A stretch of 36,475 bases of DNA from a virus. Shown one piece after another: positions 15,474 through 24,328 of this stretch. The DNA lies in IMG/VR virus record IMGVR_UViG_3300020195_000093, positions 1-36,475 of that record; one strand, 5' to 3'. Positions within the stretch are counted from its first letter, which is position 1. Each line of letters starts with the position of its first letter. The notes beneath the pieces are model-generated. The model searched no databases, was not told the DNA's origin, and saw only the letters and a list, made by a program, of their open reading frames with translations. The position numbers and the translations under genes were made by a program.

Positions 15474-15681
15474 CATCTGGCATAAACAGTTTTGTCCCGC
15501 GCTGAGCGGCGCAACATGCAGCTGCTGGGGTGTACCAGACAGGCGACAACTGATATCATGGGATAGGGCAATAAGGTTGTGGGGAGAGGACGGCGTGGCC
15601 TTGATGACTAAGACTAAAATGTTGGAGTCAGTACAGAATGCTGCATTTTTCTACCTCGAAGATGAGGTGTTTTCATCTTGA
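15457..15681 (+). CDS. Small hypothetical protein (74 aa)
   Basis: Overlaps the spanin gene by 17 bases and ends in a TTGA overlap with the phosphoesterase gene, which supports it. Contains several Cys and Trp residues (HKQFCPALSGATCSCWG) and a C-terminal helix (SVQNAAFFYLEDEVF). No recognisable family and no clear ribosome site. Confidence 0.45.
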   Translation: MSARADIWHKQFCPALSGATCSCWGVPDRRQLISWDRAIRLWGEDGVALMTKTKMLESVQNAAFFYLEDEVFSS

Positions 15682-16388
15682 GGCGCGCGAGACCGAAGCC
15701 CGCTCTTGAGATAACTCCGAAACGCCGCACCGTAATAGCCATCGGAGATATCCACTTCCCGTTTGAACATGAGCCGACTTTAGCGGCCATATTAAACACT
15801 GTGAAGGACGCTCAGCCAGACGTCATCATCCAAATGGGTGATTTGTACGATTTGTACAGTTCGTCCAAGTATCCGAGAAGCCATAACATCATGACGCCTC
15901 GCGAGGAACGCCTACTAGGGCGCGCCAAGGCGGAGGCGTTCTGGGGCCAAATCAGGAAGATTTCACCTAAATCGACCTGCTATCAACTATTCGGGAACCA
16001 CGACCTGAGAGTCTTCAAACGAACGCTTGAGTCAATCCCGGCGGCGGAAGATGAAATCTGGGAGTCCCTGGTTCGTCATATGTGTTTCGATGGCGTGAAG
16101 CTCTGCAAAGACTTCCGGCAGCCGTTAATCATCGACGGAGTGGCATACGAGCACGGTGCGCTCAAGCACGGGACGCACTTTCTAGATAACGGGATGTCAA
16201 CCGTGGTCGCGCACACGCACGTTGGCGGCACCGTCCATAAAGGCAACATCTGGGAATTGAACGTAGGCTGGGCGGGCGACAACCAGGCCCAAGTGTTCGA
16301 CTACGTCAGGTCGAAGCTGGTGGCGAAGAAGACGACTCACGGGGTTGGCATTGTCGACCATCTTGGCCCCCGTTTCGTGCCACTTTAA
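15678..16388 (+). CDS. Calcineurin-like metallophosphoesterase
   Basis: 236 residues with all metal-binding motifs in order: GDIH (D24, H26), GDLYD (D55), GNHD (N107, H108), YEHG (H159) and AHTH (H179, H181). Family members cleave phosphomono- or diesters with two metal ions; the phage role is unknown but may be nucleic-acid or nucleotide processing. The TTG start overlaps the previous stop, and GATGAGG lies about 10 bases upstream. Location between lysis genes and the capsid gene is unusual. Confidence 0.88.
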   Translation: MRRARPKPALEITPKRRTVIAIGDIHFPFEHEPTLAAILNTVKDAQPDVIIQMGDLYDLYSSSKYPRSHNIMTPREERLLGRAKAEAFWGQIRKISPKSTCYQLFGNHDLRVFKRTLESIPAAEDEIWESLVRHMCFDGVKLCKDFRQPLIIDGVAYEHGALKHGTHFLDNGMSTVVAHTHVGGTVHKGNIWELNVGWAGDNQAQVFDYVRSKLVAKKTTHGVGIVDHLGPRFVPL

Positions 16389-16431
16389 GTACGCTTAGTA
16401 ACCGATAAAGAGTGCCCGTAGGTTCCCTTAG

Positions 16432-16459
16432 TGTTGGCGTCAGCGATGGCTTGTATGCT
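16432..16459 (+). promoter_or_regulatory. Promoter-like motif, copy B, upstream of the capsid gene
   Basis: TGTTGGCGTCAGC, nine bases, then TATGCT, identical upstream block and spacing to copy A; both are also preceded by TTCCSTT. It lies in the 232-base gap before the major capsid gene, leaving an untranslated leader of about 150 bases. Probably drives capsid and downstream virion genes. Confidence 0.45.
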
Positions 16460-16558
16460 CTGAGTCGTTGGGCATAAAGACCTCGTCTTGGCCGCTATCG
16501 GTTCTCGCGCAAGCGACCCCCTTAGCAACAGTCCAGGGTGACCGCGGAATGTCCTAGC

Positions 16559-16576
16559 AGATGGCCTTCGCCATCT
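16559..16576 (+). promoter_or_regulatory. Stem-loop in the capsid gene leader
   Basis: AGATGGC (16559-16565) and GCCATCT (16570-16576) form a 7-bp stem with a four-base loop, followed shortly by TTTT. It is 44 bases upstream of the capsid start. It could be a leader stabiliser or processing site, or a weak terminator for upstream transcripts. Confidence 0.35.
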
Positions 16577-16620
16577 CGGCATTTTCGTTAACCACAACCA
16601 CCTTTTAAGGACTTATTACC

Positions 16621-17862
16621 ATGGCTGAATTTTCGACCGTTGCACAGATGGAGGGCATGTTCAAAGAACAATATGGCAGCTCCATCGATGATGTTCTCCC
16701 CGGGTCCGCGGTACTTCAAGACCTGATTGATTTTGACGCTGACAACAAGCTGGGCGACAGTTTTCACCAGACCGTTGTTCTTTCTAACGAGCACGGATTT
16801 TCGTACGGCGGAACCGCTGGCTCCACCTCGGACCTGAACGCGGCTGTTGCTGCGACTCAGAAAGACGCTTCGCTCACCTCGTGTGAGTTGATTGGTCGTT
16901 CGCGCATCCAGTACTCGGCGGCTTCTCGCGCTGCAGCGGCTGGTAAGCAGGCATTTGCTAAGGCGTGGGGCACGGTCCTGATGAACCTTCGCAAGGGTTC
17001 CGTTAAGCGACTTGAGCTCTCTCTCCTTTACGGGAACCAGGGTCTCGGCGTCGTTTCTGCCAACGACGGCAGCGGCGTTCTCACTCTGACCGACGCCAGC
17101 TGGTCACCCAGCACCGTTGCCGGCCTCGAGGGCGCGGTTGTTGAAGTGTTCGACGCAGTGACGGCTACCGCCAACCAGCTTCATGGCGACATGACTGTCT
17201 CGGCCGTTTCGTTCGCGAACAAGACCGTTACGGTGACCGGTACCAGCACCAACGTTGCTGCGACCAACATCATCTATTTCAATGGTGCACGCACCACGAC
17301 CGCTCATAACGAGATGGTCGGCCTGATGAATATGGCGATCAACTCCGGGTCTCTGTTCGGCATCGACGCTGCTTCGTACAACCTCTGGGCTGGTAACTCC
17401 AAGTCGTCCTTTGGCGTGCCTACCATGGGCAAGATTCTCGACTCTGTGACCGACGCTGTCGACCGCGGACTTGAAGAGAAAGTGTTCCTGTTGGTTTGTC
17501 CTAAGACCTGGGAAATTCTGAACTCTGACTTGGCAGCACAGCGACGGTTTGACGGGTCGTTCAAGCGTGAACGCGCCGAGAACGGTGCGCAAGCCATTAG
17601 CTACTACGGCCAGGTTGGCGAGATTGAAGTGCGAGTTCACCCGTACCTTCGTCGTGGCGACGCGGTCATGTTCCCCAAGAGCGTGCTCAAGCGAGTTGGT
17701 TCGTGCGAGCTCGGCATGGGCGTTCCTGGCAGCGACGGACGAGACATCTTCTTCCACCTGCAAGACAAGGGCGCAATGGAAGCCAGAAGCTACACGGACC
17801 AAGCGTTGTTCTGCGAGGCCCCTGCGCACCTGGTTGGTATCAGCGGCATCACCTACTCCTAA
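16621..17862 (+). CDS. Major capsid protein
   Basis: 413 residues. The N-terminal pattern (VAQMEGMFKEQYGSSIDDVL, then LGDSFHQTVVLSNEHGFSYG) is typical of HK97-fold coat proteins of podovirus-like phages, and the C-terminal half has VHPYLRRGDAVMFPKS and MEARSYTDQALFCEAPAHL as in such proteins. Strong expression signals surround it: a promoter-like motif and stem-loop upstream, TAAGGA before the ATG, and a terminator-like hairpin right after the stop. It would form the icosahedral shell around the scaffold made by the 9037 gene, which lies 6.6 kb away across the tailspike and lysis genes. Confidence 0.85.
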   Translation: MAEFSTVAQMEGMFKEQYGSSIDDVLPGSAVLQDLIDFDADNKLGDSFHQTVVLSNEHGFSYGGTAGSTSDLNAAVAATQKDASLTSCELIGRSRIQYSAASRAAAAGKQAFAKAWGTVLMNLRKGSVKRLELSLLYGNQGLGVVSANDGSGVLTLTDASWSPSTVAGLEGAVVEVFDAVTATANQLHGDMTVSAVSFANKTVTVTGTSTNVAATNIIYFNGARTTTAHNEMVGLMNMAINSGSLFGIDAASYNLWAGNSKSSFGVPTMGKILDSVTDAVDRGLEEKVFLLVCPKTWEILNSDLAAQRRFDGSFKRERAENGAQAISYYGQVGEIEVRVHPYLRRGDAVMFPKSVLKRVGSCELGMGVPGSDGRDIFFHLQDKGAMEARSYTDQALFCEAPAHLVGISGITYS

Positions 17863-17875
17863 TTAGCTGATGAAT

Positions 17876-17900
17876 GAGGGGGCGAGGATATCGCCCTCTC
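17876..17900 (+). terminator. Terminator-like hairpin after the capsid gene
   Basis: GAGGGGGCGA (17876-17885) pairs with TCGCCCTCTC (17891-17900), ten pairs including one G-U, with loop GGATA. There is no long T run (TCTTGATT follows), so it may attenuate transcription rather than stop it, giving high capsid and lower downstream expression. A short direct repeat TTAGCTGAT flanks the hairpin. Confidence 0.6.
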
Positions 17901-17935
17901 TCTTGATTAGCTGATTCACCGAAAGGGCAACACAA

Positions 17936-18757
17936 GTGGCGAATACTTCTCTAGCGCTGTTTCTGGACCAAAAGGCGGCGCTTGGCGTTGCCGACCCCGC
18001 CAGCCGTGGGGGCCGTGAGCTCATTCGGAAGCTTATCAATCATCTTGAAGCCTTCGAATCCGGCAATAAGCAATGCGACAACATGAAAGTCTGGATTGAC
18101 GGAGTCCAACCGTCACGCGCAAAAGGCCTTTTGACTGCCTCCGGCGCATCCGGAACTGTTGGGGCGACAATTAACGGAGTCGGAGTCACGGCAGCGCACG
18201 TCTCCACTGACGCCGGCGACTGTACTCTGATTGCGGCTGCTATTAACGCCAGCACCGACGCGCTCGTTCAATACATGGTGCGCGCCAGCAACTACGCGAT
18301 GACCATAACGCTCGCTAGCGTGTTGGCTGGTACTGAAATTGACATCTGCGGATATAAGTTTGTCGCCCAATCCGGTGGAGTTCTTCAGCCGGACGGGTTC
18401 GACATTGCCGGAACCGACACTCAGGACGCTGCCTCATTGGTTACTCAAATCAACCTTCGTCCTGGACTTAGAGACCTGGTGTTCGCCTCAAACTCATCCG
18501 GGGTAGTCACTCTTCGTCAGTGGTCTGGAACGACTGCAGTCGGACTGGTATCCACGAATAAGTCGACGGTGAGCCTAAGTGGCGCGTTTGCAGCGACCGC
18601 AGTGGTGCAAGTCTCCAGCATCCTTCCAGGAATCGCAGGTAACTGCATAACGTTCGCGGCGTCCGGAACCGGCATGACGGCTTCAGTCGCTCGGTTGGCT
18701 GGCGGAGCTGGCCTCTCTGTAGTTCCGGTGTCCTTTAACCTCCACTCGGCGGTCTAG
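17936..18757 (+). CDS. Putative virion protein downstream of the capsid (273 aa)
   Basis: GTG 17936 follows AAAGGG. After a helical N-terminus (RGGRELIRKLINHLEAFESG) the protein is Ala/Gly/Thr/Val-rich and beta-looking, with two alike segments (GTVGATINGVGVTAAH, later TEIDICGYKFVAQSGG) each followed by a helix with INxxxxxR/A, the pattern of short structural modules in phage proteins. Position suggests a capsid decoration or head-tail protein. No family recognised. Confidence 0.55.
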   Translation: MANTSLALFLDQKAALGVADPASRGGRELIRKLINHLEAFESGNKQCDNMKVWIDGVQPSRAKGLLTASGASGTVGATINGVGVTAAHVSTDAGDCTLIAAAINASTDALVQYMVRASNYAMTITLASVLAGTEIDICGYKFVAQSGGVLQPDGFDIAGTDTQDAASLVTQINLRPGLRDLVFASNSSGVVTLRQWSGTTAVGLVSTNKSTVSLSGAFAATAVVQVSSILPGIAGNCITFAASGTGMTASVARLAGGAGLSVVPVSFNLHSAV

Positions 18758-18759
18758 CC

Positions 18760-18996
18760 ATGATGGACATGAAGCGAAAAGGGAAAATCGACGCGCTTCG
18801 GGGCATCTCAGACATGATGGACGAGTCTGAGGTTAGCGAGTTCAAAAAGTCGCAGGAGCCCGCGGCCGGACCCGAGCTTGATGAGTCCGAGCTTAGCGAA
18901 GAAATGCCGATGGAAGAATCACAAGAGTCCATCGAGGTTGACCCGGCGGATCTAGAGGAAATTCAGGCGCTCATAGCTTCTCTCTCTGGTGGCTAA
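18760..18996 (+). CDS. Acidic small protein (78 aa)
   Basis: Basic start (MKRKGKID) followed by a very acidic, Glu/Asp/Ser-rich chain (DESELSEEMPMEESQESIE) and a short C-terminal helix. Lies in single file between two virion genes with two bases upstream and none downstream. Could be an assembly chaperone; function unknown. Confidence 0.6.
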   Translation: MMDMKRKGKIDALRGISDMMDESEVSEFKKSQEPAAGPELDESELSEEMPMEESQESIEVDPADLEEIQALIASLSGG

Positions 18997-19935
18997 ATGG
19001 CGCTCGACCTGTCGACTACTGCACTCCTGGCGAGCATTCGGCGCCGGGCGAGTATTCCGTCTTCTTCGACGACCGGAACCGCAGACGCGGACCTTCTTCG
19101 CTACGTAAATGAAGAGCTACAGCTTCGGCTTGTGGCTGACATTATGCGCGTGAAAGAGGAATACTTCGTTCAAACGCAAAATTACACGATTAGCAGTGCG
19201 ACACAGCGCTACCGGATTCCGTCGCGAGCCATCGGCAATAAGACTCGCGCAGTGTATTTGGTAGATAGCAATGGTAGCTACTATCCACTGCCAAGAATCG
19301 ACCCTGAACACCGGCACGAATACAACGGAAGTTCGGACGTCTGCGGGTATCTCGTCGAGGGCAATGACATCGTCCTGGTGCCAGGCTCAAACACGAGCGC
19401 CACCACGCTAAGAGTGAAATTTTACATCCGACCAGCAGAAGTGTTTGCTGTTGGCGCATCCACGGCGACGGTCCTTTCGTTTGTCACGTCCACGGGCGTA
19501 ATAACAACAGCAGCGACTCATTCGTTCACTACGAGCACGCCAATCGACATAGTTTCCAGTTCTCCCGGGAACGAGCCGATAGCGTTCAGTCTGACTCCGA
19601 CCGCGACCACGTCGACCACGATTACGATTGCGACGGCGTCACTTCCCCAGACGCTCGCGGTGAGCGATAAAATCTTTGGTGCGGATGCCTGCACCGTTCC
19701 GCAGATTCCTGGCGAATACCATACGGTACTGGCTCAGCGCGTGGCCGTTAAGGTGCTGGAGTCTCTCGGCAAGCTTGAGGAGGCAGCAGCGGCTTCACAG
19801 GAGCTCGCCAGCATGGAGCAGCAGGCGCTTGCGCTCATTTCCCCGCGCACCGATGCACAGCCGCGAAAGATTTTTACCAGTCGTGGCGTACTCGGAAGTA
19901 GTTGCGGCGGAAGGCGTCCACTAGGGAGCGACTAA
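18997..19935 (+). CDS. Head-tail connector/adaptor protein
   Basis: 312 residues. The N-terminal helical part (TTALLASIRRRASIPSSS, then LLRYVNEELQLRLVADIM) and the following QRYRIPSRAIGNKTRAVYL match adaptor proteins of podoviruses (P22 gp4 / T7 gp11 role), which sit under the portal. The C-terminal helix (LEEAAAASQELASMEQQALAL) is also typical. A Thr/Ser-rich insert at about residues 155-215 (VITTAATHSF) resembles the small beta modules in the next protein. The stop overlaps the next start (TAATG). Confidence 0.7.
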   Translation: MALDLSTTALLASIRRRASIPSSSTTGTADADLLRYVNEELQLRLVADIMRVKEEYFVQTQNYTISSATQRYRIPSRAIGNKTRAVYLVDSNGSYYPLPRIDPEHRHEYNGSSDVCGYLVEGNDIVLVPGSNTSATTLRVKFYIRPAEVFAVGASTATVLSFVTSTGVITTAATHSFTTSTPIDIVSSSPGNEPIAFSLTPTATTSTTITIATASLPQTLAVSDKIFGADACTVPQIPGEYHTVLAQRVAVKVLESLGKLEEAAAASQELASMEQQALALISPRTDAQPRKIFTSRGVLGSSCGGRRPLGSD

Positions 19936-22916
19936 TGGCCTCCCAGCGGATAATCATCAAAGCTAAGGGCCTATACACGCATCCTAATCTCCTATCTGAG
20001 GTACCAGATGGGGCGTTAGTCGTTGCCGATGACGTGGTTATTGACCGCGACGGCATTATTGAACCGCGCCGTGGCTTCACGCGGATGGCTGATTCTGTCA
20101 CCGGCAATCTGGAGCGAATTTTCGTCTACCAGGACACACTGCTGATTCACCACAACAATGCAACGCTCAGGTATCGCAATGGGTCAGTATGGACGGCACT
20201 TACCGGTACGTTCGCCGCGCCTAACGCGACAACTTCGAAGATGCACACGGCGGAAGCCAATAAGAACTTTTACTTTACGACGTCGGCCGGTGTCTACCGA
20301 CTAGACGCCTATAACGGGACCCCTCTTCTTTCTGGCGTGCAAAAACCTCCAGGATTTGAGCGCGACCAGCGTGTGGCGACCGCGATAATCGGAGCCATGG
20401 AACGTATTGGCACGACTGTCACTGTGACCACTTCTGCAGCTCACGGGTTCTACGTTGGTCAAGTTGTCAACATGAACACGGCGGGTGAAGCCAACTTCGT
20501 GACCGGCAACAAGACAGTTGTGGCGGCGGCGACTTCCACGACGTTCACGTACACGGAAGCCGGTGCGGCAACAACCAACGGCACCCTGCAAACATTCGTT
20601 CCGGCGCAATTGGCAGGAGCTACCGGCATACTGGTCGACGCCAGTCAGTTTGCGTACCGAGTTACGTTCACGTATCCGGATGCCAATGGCAACTTCATGG
20701 AGTCCGCACCGTCATCTCGTTTCGTCCTGACGAACGCTAGCGGTACGCCAGGATGGATAACCACAGAGTCGAAAAACCCGGTGCTTCGAGTTTTACTGCC
20801 GACGACGCTATCCACGAGTCACTCTGTCAATCTGTATCGGTCGCCTGCTATCGCCAGCACAATTGAACCAAGCGAGGAACTTGGGCTCGTCTTTTCCAGG
20901 AAGCCGAACAGCGCTGAAGTTGCTCGCGGGTATATGGACGTTACGGACGTCGTCCCGGATGCCTTGCGTTCAACAACGATTTATACGGCGCCATCACAGG
21001 ACGGCATTGCGCTTGCCAATGAAAGGCCGCCGCTCGCGAAGGACTTGGCGGTATTCGGCGGTTCTACCTGGTACGCGAATACCGTTGGCCTCCCCAGGTT
21101 CGAGTTCTCCATTCTTGGAGTTGGCGGAGCTACTGGAATCCAGAATGGCGACTCAATAGCTTTCAGCGGGGATATCTCATACCAAGTATTCGGTGTTTAC
21201 GACTTCGTAACGGCGACGCCGACCACCGCAACTCAGGTAAAGCTAGAAACAAGCGGAACGGCCTCTCAGAACATTAGAAATACGGCACTGAATCTCGTTG
21301 CCGCCATCAATAGGAATGCGAGCGATACGGTTTACGCGTATTACGTGTCTGCGGACTCTGACGCTCCTGGTAAAATCATAATCGAGGGACGCACGCCAGG
21401 GGCGGCAACGCTGTATCCGTACCTTACGAGCGCCACGGTTAATTCGTCCGCATCAACAGCGCCGAGATTGAATAATATCGGCATCTATAATCTGGCGCGT
21501 GCCGGGAGCACTGTCACAGCGACAGTCTCAGGTAGCGCTCATTCGTTCGTCGCCGGACAACAAGTCTATCTCGCCGTTGGCAACGCTGACTTCCCCGCTG
21601 GCGTTAAGCTTATTGTTACCTCTACGGCCACCACGTTTACGTATACGGAATCCGGCAGCGCCGTATCGCTGGCTACTCAAATATTTTACCCATCGCCTGC
21701 CGTCACCTATTCATCTGAGTCGAAGCCAGGGCGAGTATACTATTCCAAGACTGAGCAATCGGACGCCGTTCCGTTGTTCAATTACTTCGATATCGGTAAG
21801 GCAGACGCCGACATATTGCGTGTTGTCCCAACCAGAACCAGTCTCTTTGTTTTTAAAGAAGACGGCCTCTTTCGTATCGTCGGCGCCAACGGCGCATTTG
21901 AAGTTCAGCAGTTTGACCCGACCGTCATACTTCTATGCCCGGACTCTGCGGTGCAACTGCAGAATCAAGTGTTCGGCATGAGCACGCAAGGTATCGTTGC
22001 TGTCTCCGACACTGGCGTGGACATTGTCTCTCGCCCAATAGAATTCGCGCTAAATAAGATAAAGGCGCAATCGCTCGCCAACTTTAAGAACCTTTCCTAC
22101 GGAATAGCGTACGAAAGCGACCGTAAGTACATCTTCGGCTGTGTTAACACGACGTCAGATACGTGGCCCACCAAGGCGTGGACCTACAACACGGTGACGA
22201 GCGCCTGGACTCGATGGGGACTCCAGCGACGCTACGGGATAGTCAATCCGGTTGATGATAAATTGTACGTCGCCTCAGCTGCCGGCTCCTATGTTCACCA
22301 GGAGCGGAAGGCGTTCACTTCGGCTGACTATTCTGATGCGGATGCGGCCATTACTATTGTTTCCGTCGTTGGCAACGTCGTAAATCTAGGGTCAGCAGCT
22401 GGCGTGGCTCGCGGCGATGTCATCGTACAGGGCTCTTACTACGCGCTAGTGGATTCGGTGCTCGTCAATGCCGTGACATGCAACGCCAACGGGCAGCAGT
22501 CTGAGTTTACTGCCGCAGCTGCAACAGTTTACACTTCCATTGCATCCTCAGTTCAGTGGGCGCCAATCACCGGGGACGCGCCAGGAAAGCTGAAAACGTT
22601 CCAGGATACTGAGTTCCTGTTTGCGAACGCGCACATCCCCAGGTTCACTTACGGCGTTTCTACGGAACTCAACCGAACCGTTGACAGCACCATCGTTGAC
22701 ACCGGACAGGACTCGACTATCGCCCAGTGGACGACTCCGGACCAGTTATGGGACGGCACAGACAGGCCGGTCAATGTTCGGTTGTATGCCCCGCAGGCAT
22801 ACAGAATGGCTGATAGGCTAAATGTTATATTCAGCATGTCGGCGGCCTTCGGATGCTGGGCTCTCAACGGAATCGCTCAACTATTCAAGGGCGGTTCAGA
22901 CAGGTCATCGAGATGA
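19935..22916 (+). CDS. Large tail/stabilisation protein (993 aa)
   Basis: Start 19935 is chosen for the TAATG overlap and AGGGAG seven bases upstream. The N-terminus (ASQRIIIKAKGLYTHPNLLS, then GALVVADDVVIDRDGIIEPR) is typical of phage stabilisation or tail-hub proteins of podoviruses (the role of P22 gp10 or T7 gp12). Repeating beta blocks with NxxxFxS/T patterns suggest a propeller. Two inserts of about 65 residues are internal duplicates: one ends TSTTFTYTEAGAA and the other TATTFTYTESGSA, each preceded by AHxFxxGQ. It would seal the connector and form the tail base to which spikes attach. Confidence 0.6.
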   Translation: MASQRIIIKAKGLYTHPNLLSEVPDGALVVADDVVIDRDGIIEPRRGFTRMADSVTGNLERIFVYQDTLLIHHNNATLRYRNGSVWTALTGTFAAPNATTSKMHTAEANKNFYFTTSAGVYRLDAYNGTPLLSGVQKPPGFERDQRVATAIIGAMERIGTTVTVTTSAAHGFYVGQVVNMNTAGEANFVTGNKTVVAAATSTTFTYTEAGAATTNGTLQTFVPAQLAGATGILVDASQFAYRVTFTYPDANGNFMESAPSSRFVLTNASGTPGWITTESKNPVLRVLLPTTLSTSHSVNLYRSPAIASTIEPSEELGLVFSRKPNSAEVARGYMDVTDVVPDALRSTTIYTAPSQDGIALANERPPLAKDLAVFGGSTWYANTVGLPRFEFSILGVGGATGIQNGDSIAFSGDISYQVFGVYDFVTATPTTATQVKLETSGTASQNIRNTALNLVAAINRNASDTVYAYYVSADSDAPGKIIIEGRTPGAATLYPYLTSATVNSSASTAPRLNNIGIYNLARAGSTVTATVSGSAHSFVAGQQVYLAVGNADFPAGVKLIVTSTATTFTYTESGSAVSLATQIFYPSPAVTYSSESKPGRVYYSKTEQSDAVPLFNYFDIGKADADILRVVPTRTSLFVFKEDGLFRIVGANGAFEVQQFDPTVILLCPDSAVQLQNQVFGMSTQGIVAVSDTGVDIVSRPIEFALNKIKAQSLANFKNLSYGIAYESDRKYIFGCVNTTSDTWPTKAWTYNTVTSAWTRWGLQRRYGIVNPVDDKLYVASAAGSYVHQERKAFTSADYSDADAAITIVSVVGNVVNLGSAAGVARGDVIVQGSYYALVDSVLVNAVTCNANGQQSEFTAAAATVYTSIASSVQWAPITGDAPGKLKTFQDTEFLFANAHIPRFTYGVSTELNRTVDSTIVDTGQDSTIAQWTTPDQLWDGTDRPVNVRLYAPQAYRMADRLNVIFSMSAAFGCWALNGIAQLFKGGSDRSSR

Positions 22917-23332
22917 GTCAGCCTCCGAAAGTGCAGAACCTCAATCGTGAAGACTTCCCGGAGCAGGCGTCCTGGATTGATTCTCTATTGCGGCCGCTGA
23001 ACTCGTTCATGACCAGTACTGCCGCTGCGTTTGCGAACGTAAGCAGGGCAGACAATATGCAGTCGCAGGTTGAGGAGTTCGTATTCACAACCACCGGAAG
23101 CGCCGGCCTGCCAGGTGATGCACTCTTTATTTCGGTGAAAAAGCGCTTCAAGCCGACCATTTTACTCGTCGGTTCAATGGAGAATCTGACTACTCCGACC
23201 GCGTCATTCCCGACCGCCGTGTTTCCGACCTGGGAAGTGTCCAATGATGTGTCAGGAATGAGGGTTAAAATCAGGGCGCTGTCCGGCCTTTCGGCGGATA
23301 CCAAGTATCGTATTCGATTCATAGTGGAGTGA
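22913..23332 (+). CDS. Small tail/virion protein (139 aa)
   Basis: ATG 22913 overlaps the previous stop (ATGA). N-terminus SQPPKVQNLNREDFPEQASW followed by DSLLRPLNSFM is a pattern I have seen in small phage tail proteins; the C-terminal half is beta-rich (MRVKIRALSGLSADTKYRI). Function not assigned. Confidence 0.6.
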   Translation: MSQPPKVQNLNREDFPEQASWIDSLLRPLNSFMTSTAAAFANVSRADNMQSQVEEFVFTTTGSAGLPGDALFISVKKRFKPTILLVGSMENLTTPTASFPTAVFPTWEVSNDVSGMRVKIRALSGLSADTKYRIRFIVE

Positions 23333-23338
23333 CGCAGA

Positions 23339-24322
23339 ATGGCAATGATTCGCAGGCCGATTGATGACTTGCTCGAGGGCGGACTTTCTGCGCGTGGCGC
23401 TAGCGCGGCCGGAGGCGGCAGTGGCGCAGGTACCGCCCCAGCGCCAATAGCATCAGGCCCGCAAGCAGCAGCTCCTGTTGGTGACGGCAAGTTCGTGAAC
23501 CTGCAAAGCTATCTGGACGCCAATAAGGGCGGCGGGCATGGAATGGCAGATAAGGCATTTGGCCAAATCGAAAGCGAAGCAGACCAAGTGGGAGGCCTGA
23601 AGGACCCCAACGACTATAACTACTATGCAAGCCGCGAGGGTTCGGCAATTGGCCAGGGGATACTTAATACTCTCGGGCGAGGCGCTCCCGAGCCTGGTAC
23701 CGATAGAATCAGTTTCATGGCCGATACTGACACCCAGGAGAAGGCTGACGCACTTAATAAGCGAAGGGCAGCAGCCGGAGACAAGGCAAAGCTTGGAGGC
23801 TCCTGGGGTGGAATACAAACCCAAATGGAGAACACGTTTGGTAAGGAGAGTAGTTACACTCAAGGCGAGAAAAACTTCGACAATGCCTTAGTTGGAAACG
23901 AGGCAGGCGGACGACTGAAAGAGCTATCCAGTAAGTATGGCAACCTGGCGAACAAAGTGTTCTCCCCGCACGTGAAGTACGTGCCACCTCCGAAACCGGT
24001 CGTTGTAGCACCACCGCCTAAGTCTGAGCCGGCCGAGGTACCGGATAAATCGTACTCGTCTAAAAGACCTAGAAGCACCAACGCCGCGGCTGCTCATAAG
24101 AAGCGAGACCAGGAAGATAGGGAAATGGGAATGTCCAGGGACGGTTATGGCGAAAATGAAGGCAATGGCACTTCGGCCGGCTCTAGCGACGTCAGTGAGA
24201 ACGATGAGCGTCTGAAGACTTCCAAGAACGTAGGCAAGGACCTCGGCGTTGACCCGAGCTTGGGTATAGACCAATACTTAGAAGAACGACTTCAAGACTT
24301 AATCGATTGGCTTAACGGGTAA
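23339..24322 (+). CDS. Putative virion/ejection protein, low-complexity (327 aa)
   Basis: Gly/Ala/Pro-rich N-terminus, a charged Lys/Gln-rich middle, a proline run (VKYVPPPKPVVVAPPPKSEP) and a polar C-terminus with NDERLKTSKNVGKDLG. The DERLK piece resembles the opening of the S74 endosialidase-chaperone domain, but the rest of that domain is absent, so the likeness is weak. First of four genes whose composition fits proteins ejected with the DNA. Confidence 0.5.
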   Translation: MAMIRRPIDDLLEGGLSARGASAAGGGSGAGTAPAPIASGPQAAAPVGDGKFVNLQSYLDANKGGGHGMADKAFGQIESEADQVGGLKDPNDYNYYASREGSAIGQGILNTLGRGAPEPGTDRISFMADTDTQEKADALNKRRAAAGDKAKLGGSWGGIQTQMENTFGKESSYTQGEKNFDNALVGNEAGGRLKELSSKYGNLANKVFSPHVKYVPPPKPVVVAPPPKSEPAEVPDKSYSSKRPRSTNAAAAHKKRDQEDREMGMSRDGYGENEGNGTSAGSSDVSENDERLKTSKNVGKDLGVDPSLGIDQYLEERLQDLIDWLNG

Positions 24323-24328
24323 ACGACT

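Noticed and set aside
16385-16597. Minus-strand 70-residue ORF in the capsid leader
   Set aside because: No ribosome site and unlikely composition. The region is better explained by promoter motif B and a stem-loop.
17104-17829. 241-residue minus-strand ORF inside the capsid gene
   Set aside because: Shadow of the major capsid gene; rich in Arg, His and Val with no domain.
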